Shown: piece by piece, positions 12,960 through 23,869 of the stretch
Numbering within the stretch: position 1 is the stretch's first letter
Layout: every line of letters begins with the position of its first letter
Assembly (NCBI RefSeq): GCF_048128805.1
Contig: NC_136010.1
Span: 28,445,980-28,509,979 of the forward strand
Length of the DNA stretch: 64,000 bases
Direction: 5' to 3'
Source of the DNA: Centroberyx gerrardi
Lineage: Eukaryota > Chordata > Actinopteri > Beryciformes > Berycidae
The notes under the pieces: model-generated
Databases searched by the model: none
Seen by the model: the letters and a program-made list of their open reading frames with translations, nothing else
Told to the model about the DNA's origin: nothing
Made by a program: the position numbers and the translations under genes

Positions 12960-13400
12960 TTATATTTGTCCCAGTGTACGATTTGGCATGAAATGTGCAG
13001 GATTGAGGGCAGGGTTGGGGCACTGGTGTCACCGGCAGTAGGGGATGGTTATTATCTGGGTGAGGATGTGTCCGTGTGTGTATGTATGTAGCCTATATTG
13101 GTTTGTGTTACATGGGTAGACAAGTGATATTGATAAATGGGGTCCAGCATATGTGAAATGAATCTATTTGATTGTTTTTTAATGCTATTTGTCTTTCTGT
13201 TGTGATGTACTCAGATAGTAGAAGGTGCCACTGGGATGTTGAGAGGTTATTTCTGTCTTTCCAGTTTAGGAGGATTGTCTTTTTAGCGATTGTTAAAGCG
13301 ACCAGTATGGGTTGTTCATATTTCAGTGGCGGTTCAACTGATGAGAGATCTCCTAGCAGACATACAGATGGGGAGGCTGCCCACTCCTTGTTAGTAGCAT
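12960..13400 (-). mobile_element. LINE-1-like retrotransposon ORF2 fragment (3' part)
   Basis: Read on the minus strand from about 13,386 to 13,150, a single open frame translates to text typical of the C-terminal region of L1-clade ORF2 proteins. Marks include LVALTIAKKTILLNWKDR, followed by a WHLLLSEYITTERQIA segment. This is the stretch downstream of the reverse transcriptase that contains the TIAKKTIL.NWK pattern. The rest of the element is absent, so it is a truncated insertion. Confidence 0.65.
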
Positions 13401-14380
13401 GGACTTATTATATGATATGATATGATATTATAGGCGAACAAATACACAGACAAGTAGCTATAGTCCCACGACGCCTAGCTAGCTAGCTAGCTGTGCAGCA
13501 TCAACTGTTGCTGTAGCTGAAGTACTACAGTCCTGGAATAATCAGGATAACCACATCATTCACCAATGTATTGTCAAGAAGAACAGATCCTCTCTACTAT
13601 ATTGCTACGTGCCAGTAGGTTAGCTGTCTTTCAGTGTCTTAGCCTGTTAGGAAAAAGGTTTTGTTAGCATTGCCCAAACAACAAGTTTCAAATTCTACTG
13701 GTAGTAGCTTTAAAGAGGGTTTTTTTAAAGGTCAAAAGTGGTTACCTCTATGATTACAAGCCAATGAATATCTATTTGTAACTGGTGAGCACATTTGCTT
13801 CATTTGACTCTATCTTGCTAGCAAAGATGTGCAAAAAAAATCTACTCTGAAATAGCTGTAGTCTCCTTTGCTAATTCTAATTCTAATAAATAAAAAATAT
13901 GCATCTGTTGAGCCTGACTGAGATATTTACCTGTGACTCAAACACTGCTTAACTGGCTCAATTCTTTCATCATTTGCTCATACTGTCGGTGTAAGTGCTG
14001 ACTTAATGGTCAAGTCATACCTTTACATCGTGATGGTCATATAATACTAGAGTGTGTCAAAGATCCAATATCATATCCAAACAGATTACTGAATTCATAG
14101 ATAGGTGTTCTGTGTTTTGGGAACAAAAAGTAGGCCTATCACTGGGAGTCTTACTCTTTTCAAAAGTACTCAAAAACAAGGCCACTTCTTGTTCTGATCT
14201 CAGTTGGCTAAGTACTGAGGCCTGAAGCACAAAAGGTACATCATGGCTTCAGCAGAGGGCCTGAAGGGAGATACATGTCCAGGTTTACTTAGTCACCTTG
14301 GATACTGAATGCAGATTATTGAAGAGCTACACGGAAATGCTCTGCCATGAAACTGGCAACAGCACATAGGGAACAATAAA
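13401..14380. other. Intergenic DNA, nothing recognised
   Basis: AT-rich DNA with repeated GCTAGCTAGCTAGC near 13,480. No supported gene. Confidence 0.4.
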
Positions 14381-14399
14381 ACAAACATTAGCCTCTGTC

Positions 14400-14890
14400 T
14401 TCCCTCTCTCAATCGACAAGCTGCGGCATGGATCCAGACTGTGCAGAATTCTGATGCCAGGTTATTGAAAAAGACTTAAAATATGACACTAGATGATAGA
14501 AACCCTACTTTAGCTTGTCAATTCTGGACTGTCTCTAGCTACATCTCAGGTCTTTTACCCCCTTTTGAGCAGAAATCCTCAGGTTTTGGACATCCTGAAG
14601 TCTTTGCTAAAGACCCATGGTGACCAGGTCTTGCCGTCTTGGCCTCTAGGCTTTGTTCAGTGGTAAAATGAGTGTCATTATGGATGTAATATGTTTAAAT
14701 CACTTCTTAAAACCCATTTCTACAGACCGCCTTTTAAGTAATTTGTTTTTGACGATTTTATTTGCCTGTCATAGACTTCTGTAACTTTTATTTTAATTCA
14801 CATCTGGCATTTTTAGCATTCATGTTACTGGTGTGTATTTGTGGTTTTATTTTTTGGTCAGCACTTTGGAACAGCACTGCAATTGTATGT
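14400..14890 (+). mobile_element. L2-like LINE 3' fragment, degenerate
   Basis: At about 14,420-14,475 the plus strand reads AAAWIQTVQNSDARLLKK, matching the conserved LQ.VQN.AARLL segment near the C terminus of L2/CR1-type reverse transcriptases. Near 14,690-14,740 MFKSLLKTHFYR matches the conserved FKS.LKTHLF tail motif of the same proteins. The intervening frame is broken, so it is a decayed 5'-truncated copy. Confidence 0.7.
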
Positions 14891-14936
14891 GTTATCGGTT
14901 GGAGTTTGGGTATGCATTTGTTTGTGCGTGTGTTCT

Positions 14937-14937
<1 letters not shown>

Positions 14938-14993
<56 letters not shown>
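14938..14993. repeat. (GT)n microsatellite
   Basis: About 56 bp of uninterrupted GT just after the LINE fragment. The overlapping Val-Cys and Thr-His frames are repeat translations. Confidence 0.95.
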
Positions 14994-16100
14994 GTTGTGT
15001 GTTTTAGTCTTTTGGGCCAGTGCTGGTGACGGATGTCCTTGCATCCTTCCTTGCGTGACAGGCCGGCCAGATAGCCATCAGTACCCAAATAAGTTCAGGT
15101 CAGGCCCCTGTACTTCACTTTAAACCTCATTTGGTATGCAAATGAGAAGCCTAAACAAAGCAAACCTTTCAGACCAGAGCAATTTACCAACCGGCCCCTT
15201 TGAAGAGGCCAAGCTTCACTCAGGGGTGACTGAGTGAAAGACACAAAACCTAATAGGTAACTTTGAGAATCATGCTTAAACATAGAATTGCGTGCACCAT
15301 TAACAAGTCCACTTCTAGTGATCTGGTAAACCACAGTAAATGATACTAAACCATATTACCAAATTAACCAAAGGACCATACAGTCATGGTTTTCTATAGG
15401 TTTAAGTCACTTATCGTATGAGGTTTCTTCTCTGCTTTTGAGTGTTTCTTGTGACAAATGTTGTTTAAAAATGCCCTGAGGCTAGTTGCCCTAAAGCATC
15501 TGAGCAGTAAGACCATGTTTATTTCATTGACTTACAATGAAACTAAGAATTTTCTCCATTAAAATGTTAGTTGGGACACTGGGCCACAGTCTGGGTAGGG
15601 GTTCACAATAAGAAAAGACACCGCAAAACCTGAAACCGCTCATTCAGTCCCATCCAACCTGAACTGTAGGTTAGCACTGCATGACACAGAGCTTTAAAAC
15701 TATTTTGTGAGCCATAATCAAGGGAGATGTTAGACTTAAAGTTGAACGTTAAAATTGATTGACAAATGAACAAGAAGTCATTTTATCACGGTTTGGGACG
15801 ACAGCTCACAGACTATTGTTGATTTACAGCTTACAGATTCGAACAATCGCCTCTTCCCTCTTTGCCAACGTAGCTCTGCGGCAACCTGTGCCACGCCCCT
15901 GCTGAAACAGGATACGGCTCTGGCATTGTGCTCATTGTTGAGAGACTAATCCAGACAATTACACCTCGAGACCGAAAGTGGCTGCCTTGCCCAGCAGCTA
16001 GCCGAGCCCTGGCCAGGCCTTGGATTAGGCCTTGTTGCCTCTGTCGGGTGGGGGGAATTTAGTCCCCACCGGCTCCTGCTGCTTCCTCCCTCCCTCCTTT
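14994..16100. other. Intergenic DNA upstream of the miR-200 promoter block
   Basis: No domain-bearing open frame. G+C content rises toward 15,850-16,100. Two small frames on opposite strands have no splice context. Confidence 0.4.
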
Positions 16101-16139
16101 AGCCAGCCTCAAACCGCCGCTGTGTCTTTCTCAAGTTTT

Positions 16140-17200
16140 ACTCACCTGCACTTTGTTCACCTGTCATTGTCACTGTAAACCAATAGGGTTATTGTTAGCC
16201 TAAAATGGGTGTGTGAACACAAAGAGTGGGAGAGGACCGGGGAAGGCAAGAGGGCAAAGGGCAGGTTACGACAACCTCGTACGGCTGAGAAAGTAGCCTG
16301 AGGTTTATGTGTTAAAATCTCAAAGATTCTTGTTTTCTAATACTCATCATAGAGTTGCGGGCCTCATGATTTATTTCCCTCTGCGGCTCCGCTCGGAGAG
16401 GATCGGTGTGGACGGTCATTGAGGATGATGGTGGTGTAGCTGCTGTTAGTGTTGTGATAGGAGACAGAGGAGGCCGTTCCCACAGAAGCCTGAGCTGACA
16501 TCATAAAAAACACACAACAAGGTACCTGAGGCCGACGGGGGGGGGGGGAGGAGAGGGTAGGGGAGGGTGGGTGCAAGCGAACCGGTAAGGTGGGAGTCAG
16601 GCGGGGGGGTAGGGGGGTGGGGGCTGGGGGGGCAAGAAGGGAGGGCGGGGTAAGTTCTCGCCTCGACCGCCATTGGCCAAAGGCAGCGCGGGGGACACAC
16701 CTGCGAGTGCCAGAGGCTAAGGAGATTGGCTGCGACCTGAAAATTACACCTGTGGGGGAAGGGGGGAGGGCTGGGGGGTCAGGCTACATGTAAACCAAGC
16801 CCTTTACAAATTCTGCCTCTCTCTTCTTGAGGAGCTTAACCGACTAACATCGTCGACAAGAGCTCACCGGGAGAAAAAAAAGAAGAAGAAGAAGACAACA
16901 ACTTTTCAGTCAGGCGCCAGTTGACGAGTTGACGCGTTCTTCAAACTGGTTGGTTTTGTTCTTCGGGGGGTTTGGCCCGTTCCTCTCTCTCTCCGTCCTG
17001 TTGAGTCTACGGCTGCATCTACCTGAAAGGGACAGCTTTCTTTTTTTTTTTCTCTTCACCTAACCGACACTACAGAGGTCGACCGTCCTTCAGCGAGAGG
17101 AGGAAAGAGGAAGACTAGCCAAAGAGGCGTCAGAGCCCTCATACAATGATGCCTCTTGTCTTGGGTTTCTGGCTCGATGACCGCACCTGGGAAGAACTGG
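16140..17200 (+). promoter_or_regulatory. Probable promoter of the mir-200b/200a/429 primary transcript
   Basis: The block is GC-rich with several G-runs and lies about 4.7 kb upstream of the first miR-200 hairpin, much as in mammals. In order it contains:
- CACCTG E-boxes at 16,143-16,148 and 16,158-16,163
- AACCGGT, a GRHL-type site, at 16,580-16,586
- GGGCGGGG, a GC box, at 16,643-16,650
- ATTGG (inverted CCAAT) at 16,672-16,676
- CACCTG at 16,698-16,703
- ATTGG at 16,725-16,729
- CACCTG at 16,747-16,752
- CACCTG at 17,184-17,189
ZEB1/ZEB2 are known to repress this cluster through CACCTG-type E-boxes, and GRHL2 is known to activate it. The transcription start is inferred near 16,790-16,860 and was not seen directly. 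Confidence 0.65.
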
Positions 17201-18803
17201 GTAAACTCACAAACGTGATCTTCTCCTTTGTCTTCATTTTCCATCTTAAACAGTACGCGCTTTCGCCGCTACATGACGTTCAGCGACGGCGTAGGTAGAA
17301 CTTAAGGACGTTTGTTCATTGACTCGCAGTATGTGCCGATCAGGAAATGTGCGGCAAACAAATTAGGTCATCGCGCGAAGCCCTCGGCGATTGTGCGCCG
17401 ATATAGGAGGGTCTAGTTAGTTTCGATGGGAAGCAAACATAATGTGTATCGAATTCCAGTTCCATTTAAACAGAGAGAAAAGAGAGGAAACAATAGAAGC
17501 CAACGCTCATTCCTAAACTGGATAGACCAGTTGGGGCAGGTAAAGGCAAACTGCCAGACTTGTCAAAGGATATGAAGACAGCGGCTGATTCCTTCTGTTA
17601 GAGCGGTAAAAACGTTCTTTGCAAGGGGACGTCCAAGCAATTACGGTACGAAACAGTTTTTACCTATCGACAATCTAGCAATAGGTGAATTTTTTATCAG
17701 TTTCGGTTACTTACAGAAAAGAAGCTGCATGCTTAGTTTCAAACGATTATTGTGAAGCGATAATTCATATTAGTTCAGAACTCCTTTGGCATCTTTTCTG
17801 TACAACCTGTTGAGTGACAAAGGCTTTGTGGTCTTTTGTTAAGATACTGTCTTCAGACTAATACCTAGTAAGCTGATTTTCTGTTTTGGCTTGTTATATT
17901 GTGATATTTGACAAAAGAATCCCTGTTTCAGGAGCTTTTGAAATGTAAAAAATGGAAGGCTGTTATAAAGTGGATGTGTGTCGAACGTAAAATGTCTGCT
18001 CATCCATTTTACTTGCCTCTGAGCTTTTGGCCTCAAGTGGAGACAGACAAGCAGAATTTGACTTTTTAGAGGAGACAATTTCTTTTTGGAAGATATTCTA
18101 GAGTTTTCTTGGTGGTTCTCGGATGTTTTTTTAGCAGCTTTAGTACTGTGGAAGTCTGGAAAGCTGGAGGGAAAATGGAGGGAAAATGACGACCACATAC
18201 TGTACTCCGGTGAATACAGAGCGAGGTGGAAGATGGTGATTGGTGGAAAGAGAAACATTTGTTCATTTCTTTCATACACCTGAATAGCTGCAAGTCACAT
18301 GAGTGTTAGTCGCTGGGGCCAGTGTGCGGCAGCAGGGCGGGAAGTTGCCGAGTAGAATTTCAATAGAAAGTGAGATTTGACGACCGGGGTGCCGTACAAA
18401 ATGGTGGACCTGCTTTTGAATAGCTGCTTTTATAATGTTTGCTCACATGGTCGAGTGACTGACTTGTAATGAAAGGGAACTGTAGCTCTTATCACCGCAT
18501 GGGGTGAGAGGTCAAGTTAAAGCTGTATTTGATTCGATGCATTGGGTTCATGACATGGCATTATGGGCCGGGGCCATTTTAAAAAAGAGAATGCTATGCT
18601 AATGTTTGAAAAATGCTTTGTTTTTGTTTAGGTGACTTAACTTAAGATCATATTTTCTCTTCCCAGAATCATAAGTTAAAAATAGTTGCATCTACTTGGC
18701 ATCAGTCATATTGAATCAATTTGAACAGATCAACACTAAATTTCATGCCTTATAGGCATATGGAAATATGCTAACATGAAAGGAAGAGTACAAATCGTTT
18801 TGT

Positions 18804-19190
18804 CAAATTTCTTACAGATTTGACCCATTTATTTGAAATATTCAAAATGGAAAGGCAAAAGGAAACTGCCAGTGAGTGGGAGGAGTGGATAGCTCTAAAA
18901 TAAAATAAAATAAAATATCTAAATATAGTTAATCACCAAGCATAAAGTTATAAACACAATCAAGTAGCTGTTTATGGCATAGTAATCTGAAAGGAAAAGC
19001 AAAAAACTCCCTTTGATTATCAAATTTCTTAAATATTTTACTCATTCATTTGAAATATTCAAAACAGAAAGGTGAAAGGAAGTGAGGGGGGGGAGGAGGA
19101 GCTATCTCTGCATAAAATATGTAAATATAAACCCGTCACAAAGCATATAAAGTTAGACACACAATCCAGGAGCTGTACTTTACGGATGAT
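18804..19190. repeat. Diverged tandem duplication, period about 217 bp
   Basis: Unit 1 (from 18,804) and unit 2 (from 19,021) share CAAATTTCTTA, CATTTGAAATATTCAAAA, GAAAGG.AAAGGAA, AAATATCTAAATATA versus AAATATGTAAATATA, and CAAGCATAAAGTTA versus AAGCATATAAAGTTA. The units differ by substitutions and small gaps. The duplication is local, between the inferred promoter and the first microRNA hairpin. Confidence 0.6.
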
Positions 19191-19666
19191 AAACAGTATC
19201 ATGGCCTAAACATCATGGCTAACCAAGCTACTCCCCCCGGCAGGCTGAAGGCCCAATGAGGTGACGCTTGAGATAAGGTCCGGACTTAAATAAGGTTTTG
19301 GGTTTCCCTTACCATTGTTTTCTCACAAAGACGGCAACTATTGATTAAGGGCCAGGCTGGTTTACCTATCGGGTTGTTCATTTCACAGCGGAGTCACATT
19401 CCAGCACAGGAGGGCAGGGTTACCTGATCACGCCTCGCTTCCAGCAGGCAAAAAGCGTGGGCAGCCGTAAGCGGTTAGACTCCCACAGAAGAGATCACCA
19501 TCTACAACAATGGGAATAAAAAAACTCTACAGAGGAAACATTCAAAAAACAAAACAAAATGGAGGACAAATTGAGAGGAAGTTTAGATATTTCTTCAGGT
19601 TCTGCTTTGATGAGGTACGGTTATTTTCTTTCTTTTTCTACGAGCTTGAATTTTCTGGGCTAATCT

Positions 19667-19705
<39 letters not shown>

Positions 19706-21322
19706 CTCTCTCCCTCTTTTCTTCCTCAGAGGGCCTGCAGCACTGGTTTATAATGCTGATGATTAACTAAATAGAGTCTGGGAGAGCAGGTCTGCTTGGC
19801 TTTCTCATTTCATGGGGCCTGACTGACCGGGAGGAAGACGGGCAGCGTTCTCAGGCAGCAGGGCTGGAAATTCAAGATCTTTTTTCTCTTTCTTTTTCTC
19901 TCCCCCCCCTCCCTCCCTCTCTCTCTCCCTCCCTCCTACCCCTCCCTCCATACTTACTCACTTACTTTGGTTTTGTTACATTCTTTCCTTGGGGGTACCT
20001 TTCATGACGGTAAGGTTACAGGTGCATTCTCCATTTTCGCTCTCCACCTTCTTTTTCCCTGAACTTTTCCCTCCCTTATGCTCTCGACTCTCTCTCACTC
20101 TCTTTCTTCCTCTCTCCCTCCCCCTCTCTCTCTCTCTCTCCCTTGTGCTCTCATTTCTCCTTGCTTGCAGGATGACTGGAAAGCTATTCTTTCTTAATGA
20201 ACACAAGGAATGTCTCACCCTTTAATTTGATTTTTCTGTCCTGAGAGAAAATATAGTTGTAAAAGATGTCGAAAAGAGGCTGAAACTTATTTCTTTGAAC
20301 ATCAGGAGAAGAGCAAAACCCTGAACAATTGAAACGTTTGTTGAAAGGAAAGGGGAACTTTCCATTGTTAACTCACATGTCATTGGCACATCATTGACTA
20401 ATGTTTACTGCACCTCTGATGTGAGTTGATTATATTAGAAGTCTGTAATCTCCAATAATATGTTGGTAATAATCTGTTTTTTTAAGTTACGTAGAGAGAA
20501 TAAGGCATAAATTGGTGTTCTGAACCTTGAAATGCCAGTGATGTGATGTGTTCGCGCGGCATACCTGTGAATGGCCCACGTTACTCAGTAAACGAGTGTC
20601 TTAGTGACCTTCTGCACACACTGCGTAGGCACAGGTCAGCCTGCGCAGCATTCCTTCAGCCTTTCATCACACGGCAAACACAACGACAGCGCGCTCCGAG
20701 GAAAAAGAAAAATTGGCTTTTGCCTTTTTTTCCCTACATTTCATAAAACATCTGTTGAAAAGGATTTGACAACAACTGCTTTATTAGAGCCAGAGCGGTG
20801 TGTTGCAACATGAAAACACACAATTCCCATCTGCGGGGGATCAGAAGAGAACTCCCCGAGGCCGGCTCGCTTTTTTTTTGACACAATGGCGTTCACGTGC
20901 ACGAGAAAACCGCTGTTTGAAATTAGTAACTGCCATGTATTGTGTGAAAAGCAGCCGTCCCAGCCTCGCCGTGCCATAGATTCAGACCAGTCGGAACAGG
21001 TTTGGGCAATCATTAACAACTACTGTGGCCCAATCTTCTGTGACAGCGAGTTTAAGCTGAAAACCCCAACCAGAACAAAGGCCCTGCAATAATACTATGG
21101 AGAGGTGGGCTCCGAATACATGCTTCCCCACTCCTATGTGCAATGCTACTTTTGGGCTTTAAATGATTCAGTTTCAATTAGAAGTTTCCCACCATGTTGT
21201 ATAATGCATCAATAACCAGAAACATCTTAAATGAGTGGAAAGCTTTTTAACTGTACAGAATATTGCACAGTCACACAAATGTACCTTTGTATTCTATCTG
21301 ATCGTTCAAGGTTGAGTTCCCC

Positions 21323-21354
<32 letters not shown>

Positions 21355-21494
21355 GGCATCCCCTTGAAGCCGAGCAGATTAGCTAAAGGAGTGGCATGCT
21401 GCTCACACCCACACCAGCATTAGTAGATGTCACATTCATCTTCTGTTCTCTCTGGCATTGACGCCACACGGATGGCGTCATCATATGTTTGGAT

Positions 21495-21575
21495 GATTAT
21501 CTCCATCTTACGAGGCAGCATTGGATATCATCTACTTTCTCTAATACTGCCTGGTAATGATGATGATAGCCACCC
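21495..21575 (+). ncRNA. mir200b: microRNA precursor mir-200b
   Basis: The 3' arm at 21,542-21,563 is identical to vertebrate miR-200b-3p (seed AATACTG, ending GGTAATGATGA). The 5' arm at 21,504-21,525 begins CATCTTACGAGGCAGC and pairs with it: GGCAG with CTGCC and ATT with AAT, around a loop of about 16 nt (21,526-21,541). The AAUACUG seed recognises sites in ZEB1/ZEB2 3' UTRs and defines the 200b/200c/429 seed group. It is the first member of the cluster. Confidence 0.97.
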
Positions 21576-21700
21576 GCCGACTGCAGCCAAACGCACTTTT
21601 TTTTTTTTTTTTTTTGCAACGTTAGCATCTACTGTATGTTCTCCTGTCCCATCGCTTGGCCACGGATTTGCTCCAGCGAGTAAAAAGCGACAGAAGTGGC

Positions 21701-21779
21701 TCTCAGGATCCATCTTACCTGACAGTGCTGGATTGTACGACTGTTGTTCTAACACTGTCTGGTAACGATGTTTCCTGGG
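21701..21779 (+). ncRNA. mir200a: microRNA precursor mir-200a
   Basis: The 3' arm at 21,750-21,771 matches vertebrate miR-200a-3p (seed AACACTG, then TCTGGTAACGATGT). The 5' arm at 21,711-21,732 begins CATCTTACCTGACAGTGC. The loop is 21,733-21,749, and outer pairing of CTCAGGA with TCCTGGG extends the stem. Its seed differs by one base from miR-200b and belongs to the miR-141/200a group, so the cluster covers both seed groups. It lies about 190 bp after mir-200b. Confidence 0.97.
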
Positions 21780-23257
21780 TGATCCATGTTCCCCAGTATT
21801 GAAAGTCTGTGATGGGCCGACTCTAAAGCACATTTTGCCTCTGGGATAGTAGCGCCGTCAGATTTCCTATTCGTATCCGAGGGCTTTAATGACTGTTGAT
21901 ATCTGTGAGACTGCTTTGATGCTGTCATTGATAGGTGAATTTAACCAGAGGATCTTGGCAGTAGTTTGAGGTAGCTCACAACTGGAAAATATTTGCCTGG
22001 TGACTAGTAAAGTTAATTCTGAGGATATTAAGCCGTCTTTTTTACCTCTCACCTATCTTTATAGACGTTTAAAAATGCCAGGCGGATCGTAACTCCGTTA
22101 GTCAAAAATAAGAAGGGAAAAACAACACATATGATGAAGAGTAGTGACAGAATACATGAGCACACCATTCATTTCAATATCCGTCGGAGGACAGATGACT
22201 AGTGTGGATAGACGGCTTTCCTGTGGGAAATAAGAGAGAGTAGACATTTGGAGCCCTAAAGCGCAGCTATTATGTTCTCTACTTCTTGACTTACTTCCCT
22301 GTCCCTTTTTTTTTTTTTTTTGTGTGTGTGACTTTTTATGGCAACCCGGCCCCGCCCAAGTCAAAGAATATCAGTCCGTTGACGGTTCCACCGGTCCTGC
22401 AGGGCCTCATTTCCTTGTTCCCTCCCCCCGCACAGTGCTGGTCTTTGTGTTGTGTGGCAGTGATTGGTCCAACTGGCCTTACCTGCGTGGCACATCCTGA
22501 AACTGACACGAGCTCACCTGAGCGCTCGAACGATAAAAATAGACCCGCAGACCCAGTGGCCTCCTCCCCCACCCTGCTTCCCAGGGCTTCTAGCCTCAAT
22601 AAGGGCATTTTCCATCAGAGCCTTGCATGATTCCTTCGTGTTTTAAGTAGATATGAAATTAAGGCTTTACATTACTACAAAAAAATGAGTTTTGAAGCTC
22701 TAGATATGTTAGAATGTCATTTTTTTGGGGCATAGTTGGATTTCAGATGATGGACATGAAGTTATATCATTAAAGTATTCTCTTGAGTGCGAGTTTTTAT
22801 CCCCTGCCAGGAGAGAAATCCGAATTTAATAGGTAAAACCTTCAAACAGACGCCACAGACAAAGGCAAATAATAACCATGGAGCTAGCAGAAACCTAATG
22901 TTTGTTTAAGGAGGGAGAATTACCCCGCAAATATTGAGCCGCACCTTTATTTGCCCACCCAGCTCCATTATCTAAGCCATAGATACACAAAATAGCTGTT
23001 TTATTTTGGTTACCCCTTTTCTTTGTCTTGGTGCCACACATTTGTTTCAGGAGTGTAATGATGTAGAAAGCTCTATCCGTGGGTTTTTTCTCTCTGTACG
23101 CATGGCAAATGGATACTGAATGTACAGTTTAGTGTGTATAGAAGGGAGGGAAAACTGCTCATTTCGACCTGTTTCTGCTTGCATTTCACACTGTTCTGTT
23201 TCTTCCAGCTCTCTTCCTCCTCTGTGCCCAGGTGAAAGTTCAGAGGTCCTCCTTCCA

Positions 23258-23345
23258 GCCTGTTGATAGGCGTCTTACCAGACATGGTTAGATGTAATTA
23301 TCTGTGTCTAATACTGTCTGGTAATGCCGTCCATTGAATGGCATT
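23258..23345 (+). ncRNA. mir429: microRNA precursor mir-429
   Basis: The 3' arm at 23,309-23,330 matches miR-429 of fish and other vertebrates (seed AATACTG, then TCTGGTAATGCCGT). The 5' arm at 23,271-23,292 reads CGTCTTACCAGACATGGTTA and pairs with it across a loop of about 16 nt. It lies about 1.5 kb after mir-200a on the same strand. Fish have more than one mir-429 copy; being clustered with 200b and 200a suggests the mir-429a type. Confidence 0.96.
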
Positions 23346-23862
23346 ACCTTCCGCTCTCTCTCATTTCCCCTCTCTTGCATCTGACGTGTAGCATATTGAC
23401 CAAGGGCAGCAAAGGCAGTAAAGTGCACCAACATATTTATGGTAGTGACAGATGGGGCTGAATGACGGTGGGCCGTCATGACTATGGAACTATGATCCTT
23501 GCACTGGAAGATTGATTGACTTGTTGGGGTTTTCTTCCATGTGACTTGTGTCAGAGTTTCTCCGCTGAGCAGCTGTCCAGGAGAACGCAGGGTGAACGTT
23601 GTACTCATTGCCTGGCTGTAAATGAGCTTCTGCCCTCAATGTGAATGTAAAAAAAAAAGTTATTGTATAAAATGCTGTAACCTTTATCTTCTGAAAGACC
23701 TATTCTCTCCATGTTATCAGAATAACTGAATTCCACCTCGGGACTTGGCTTTCCTCCAGGTACAGTAGAATAATGTCTTATAATTTGATTATCTAATGAC
23801 TCATACTGTACATAATGTTAACAACACTTTTATCATGTTATGTAATGTGAATGAAAAGATCA

Positions 23863-23868
23863 AATAAA
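23863..23868 (+). terminator. Candidate poly(A) signal AATAAA
   Basis: A canonical hexamer 530 bp after mir-429 and the first plausible one downstream on the plus strand. Its use as the 3' end of the primary microRNA transcript is inferred. Confidence 0.3.
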
Positions 23869-23869
23869 A

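Noticed and set aside
17056..17244. 62-codon minus-strand frame in the miR-200 promoter block
   Set aside because: No domain, no splice context, and antisense to the inferred transcript.
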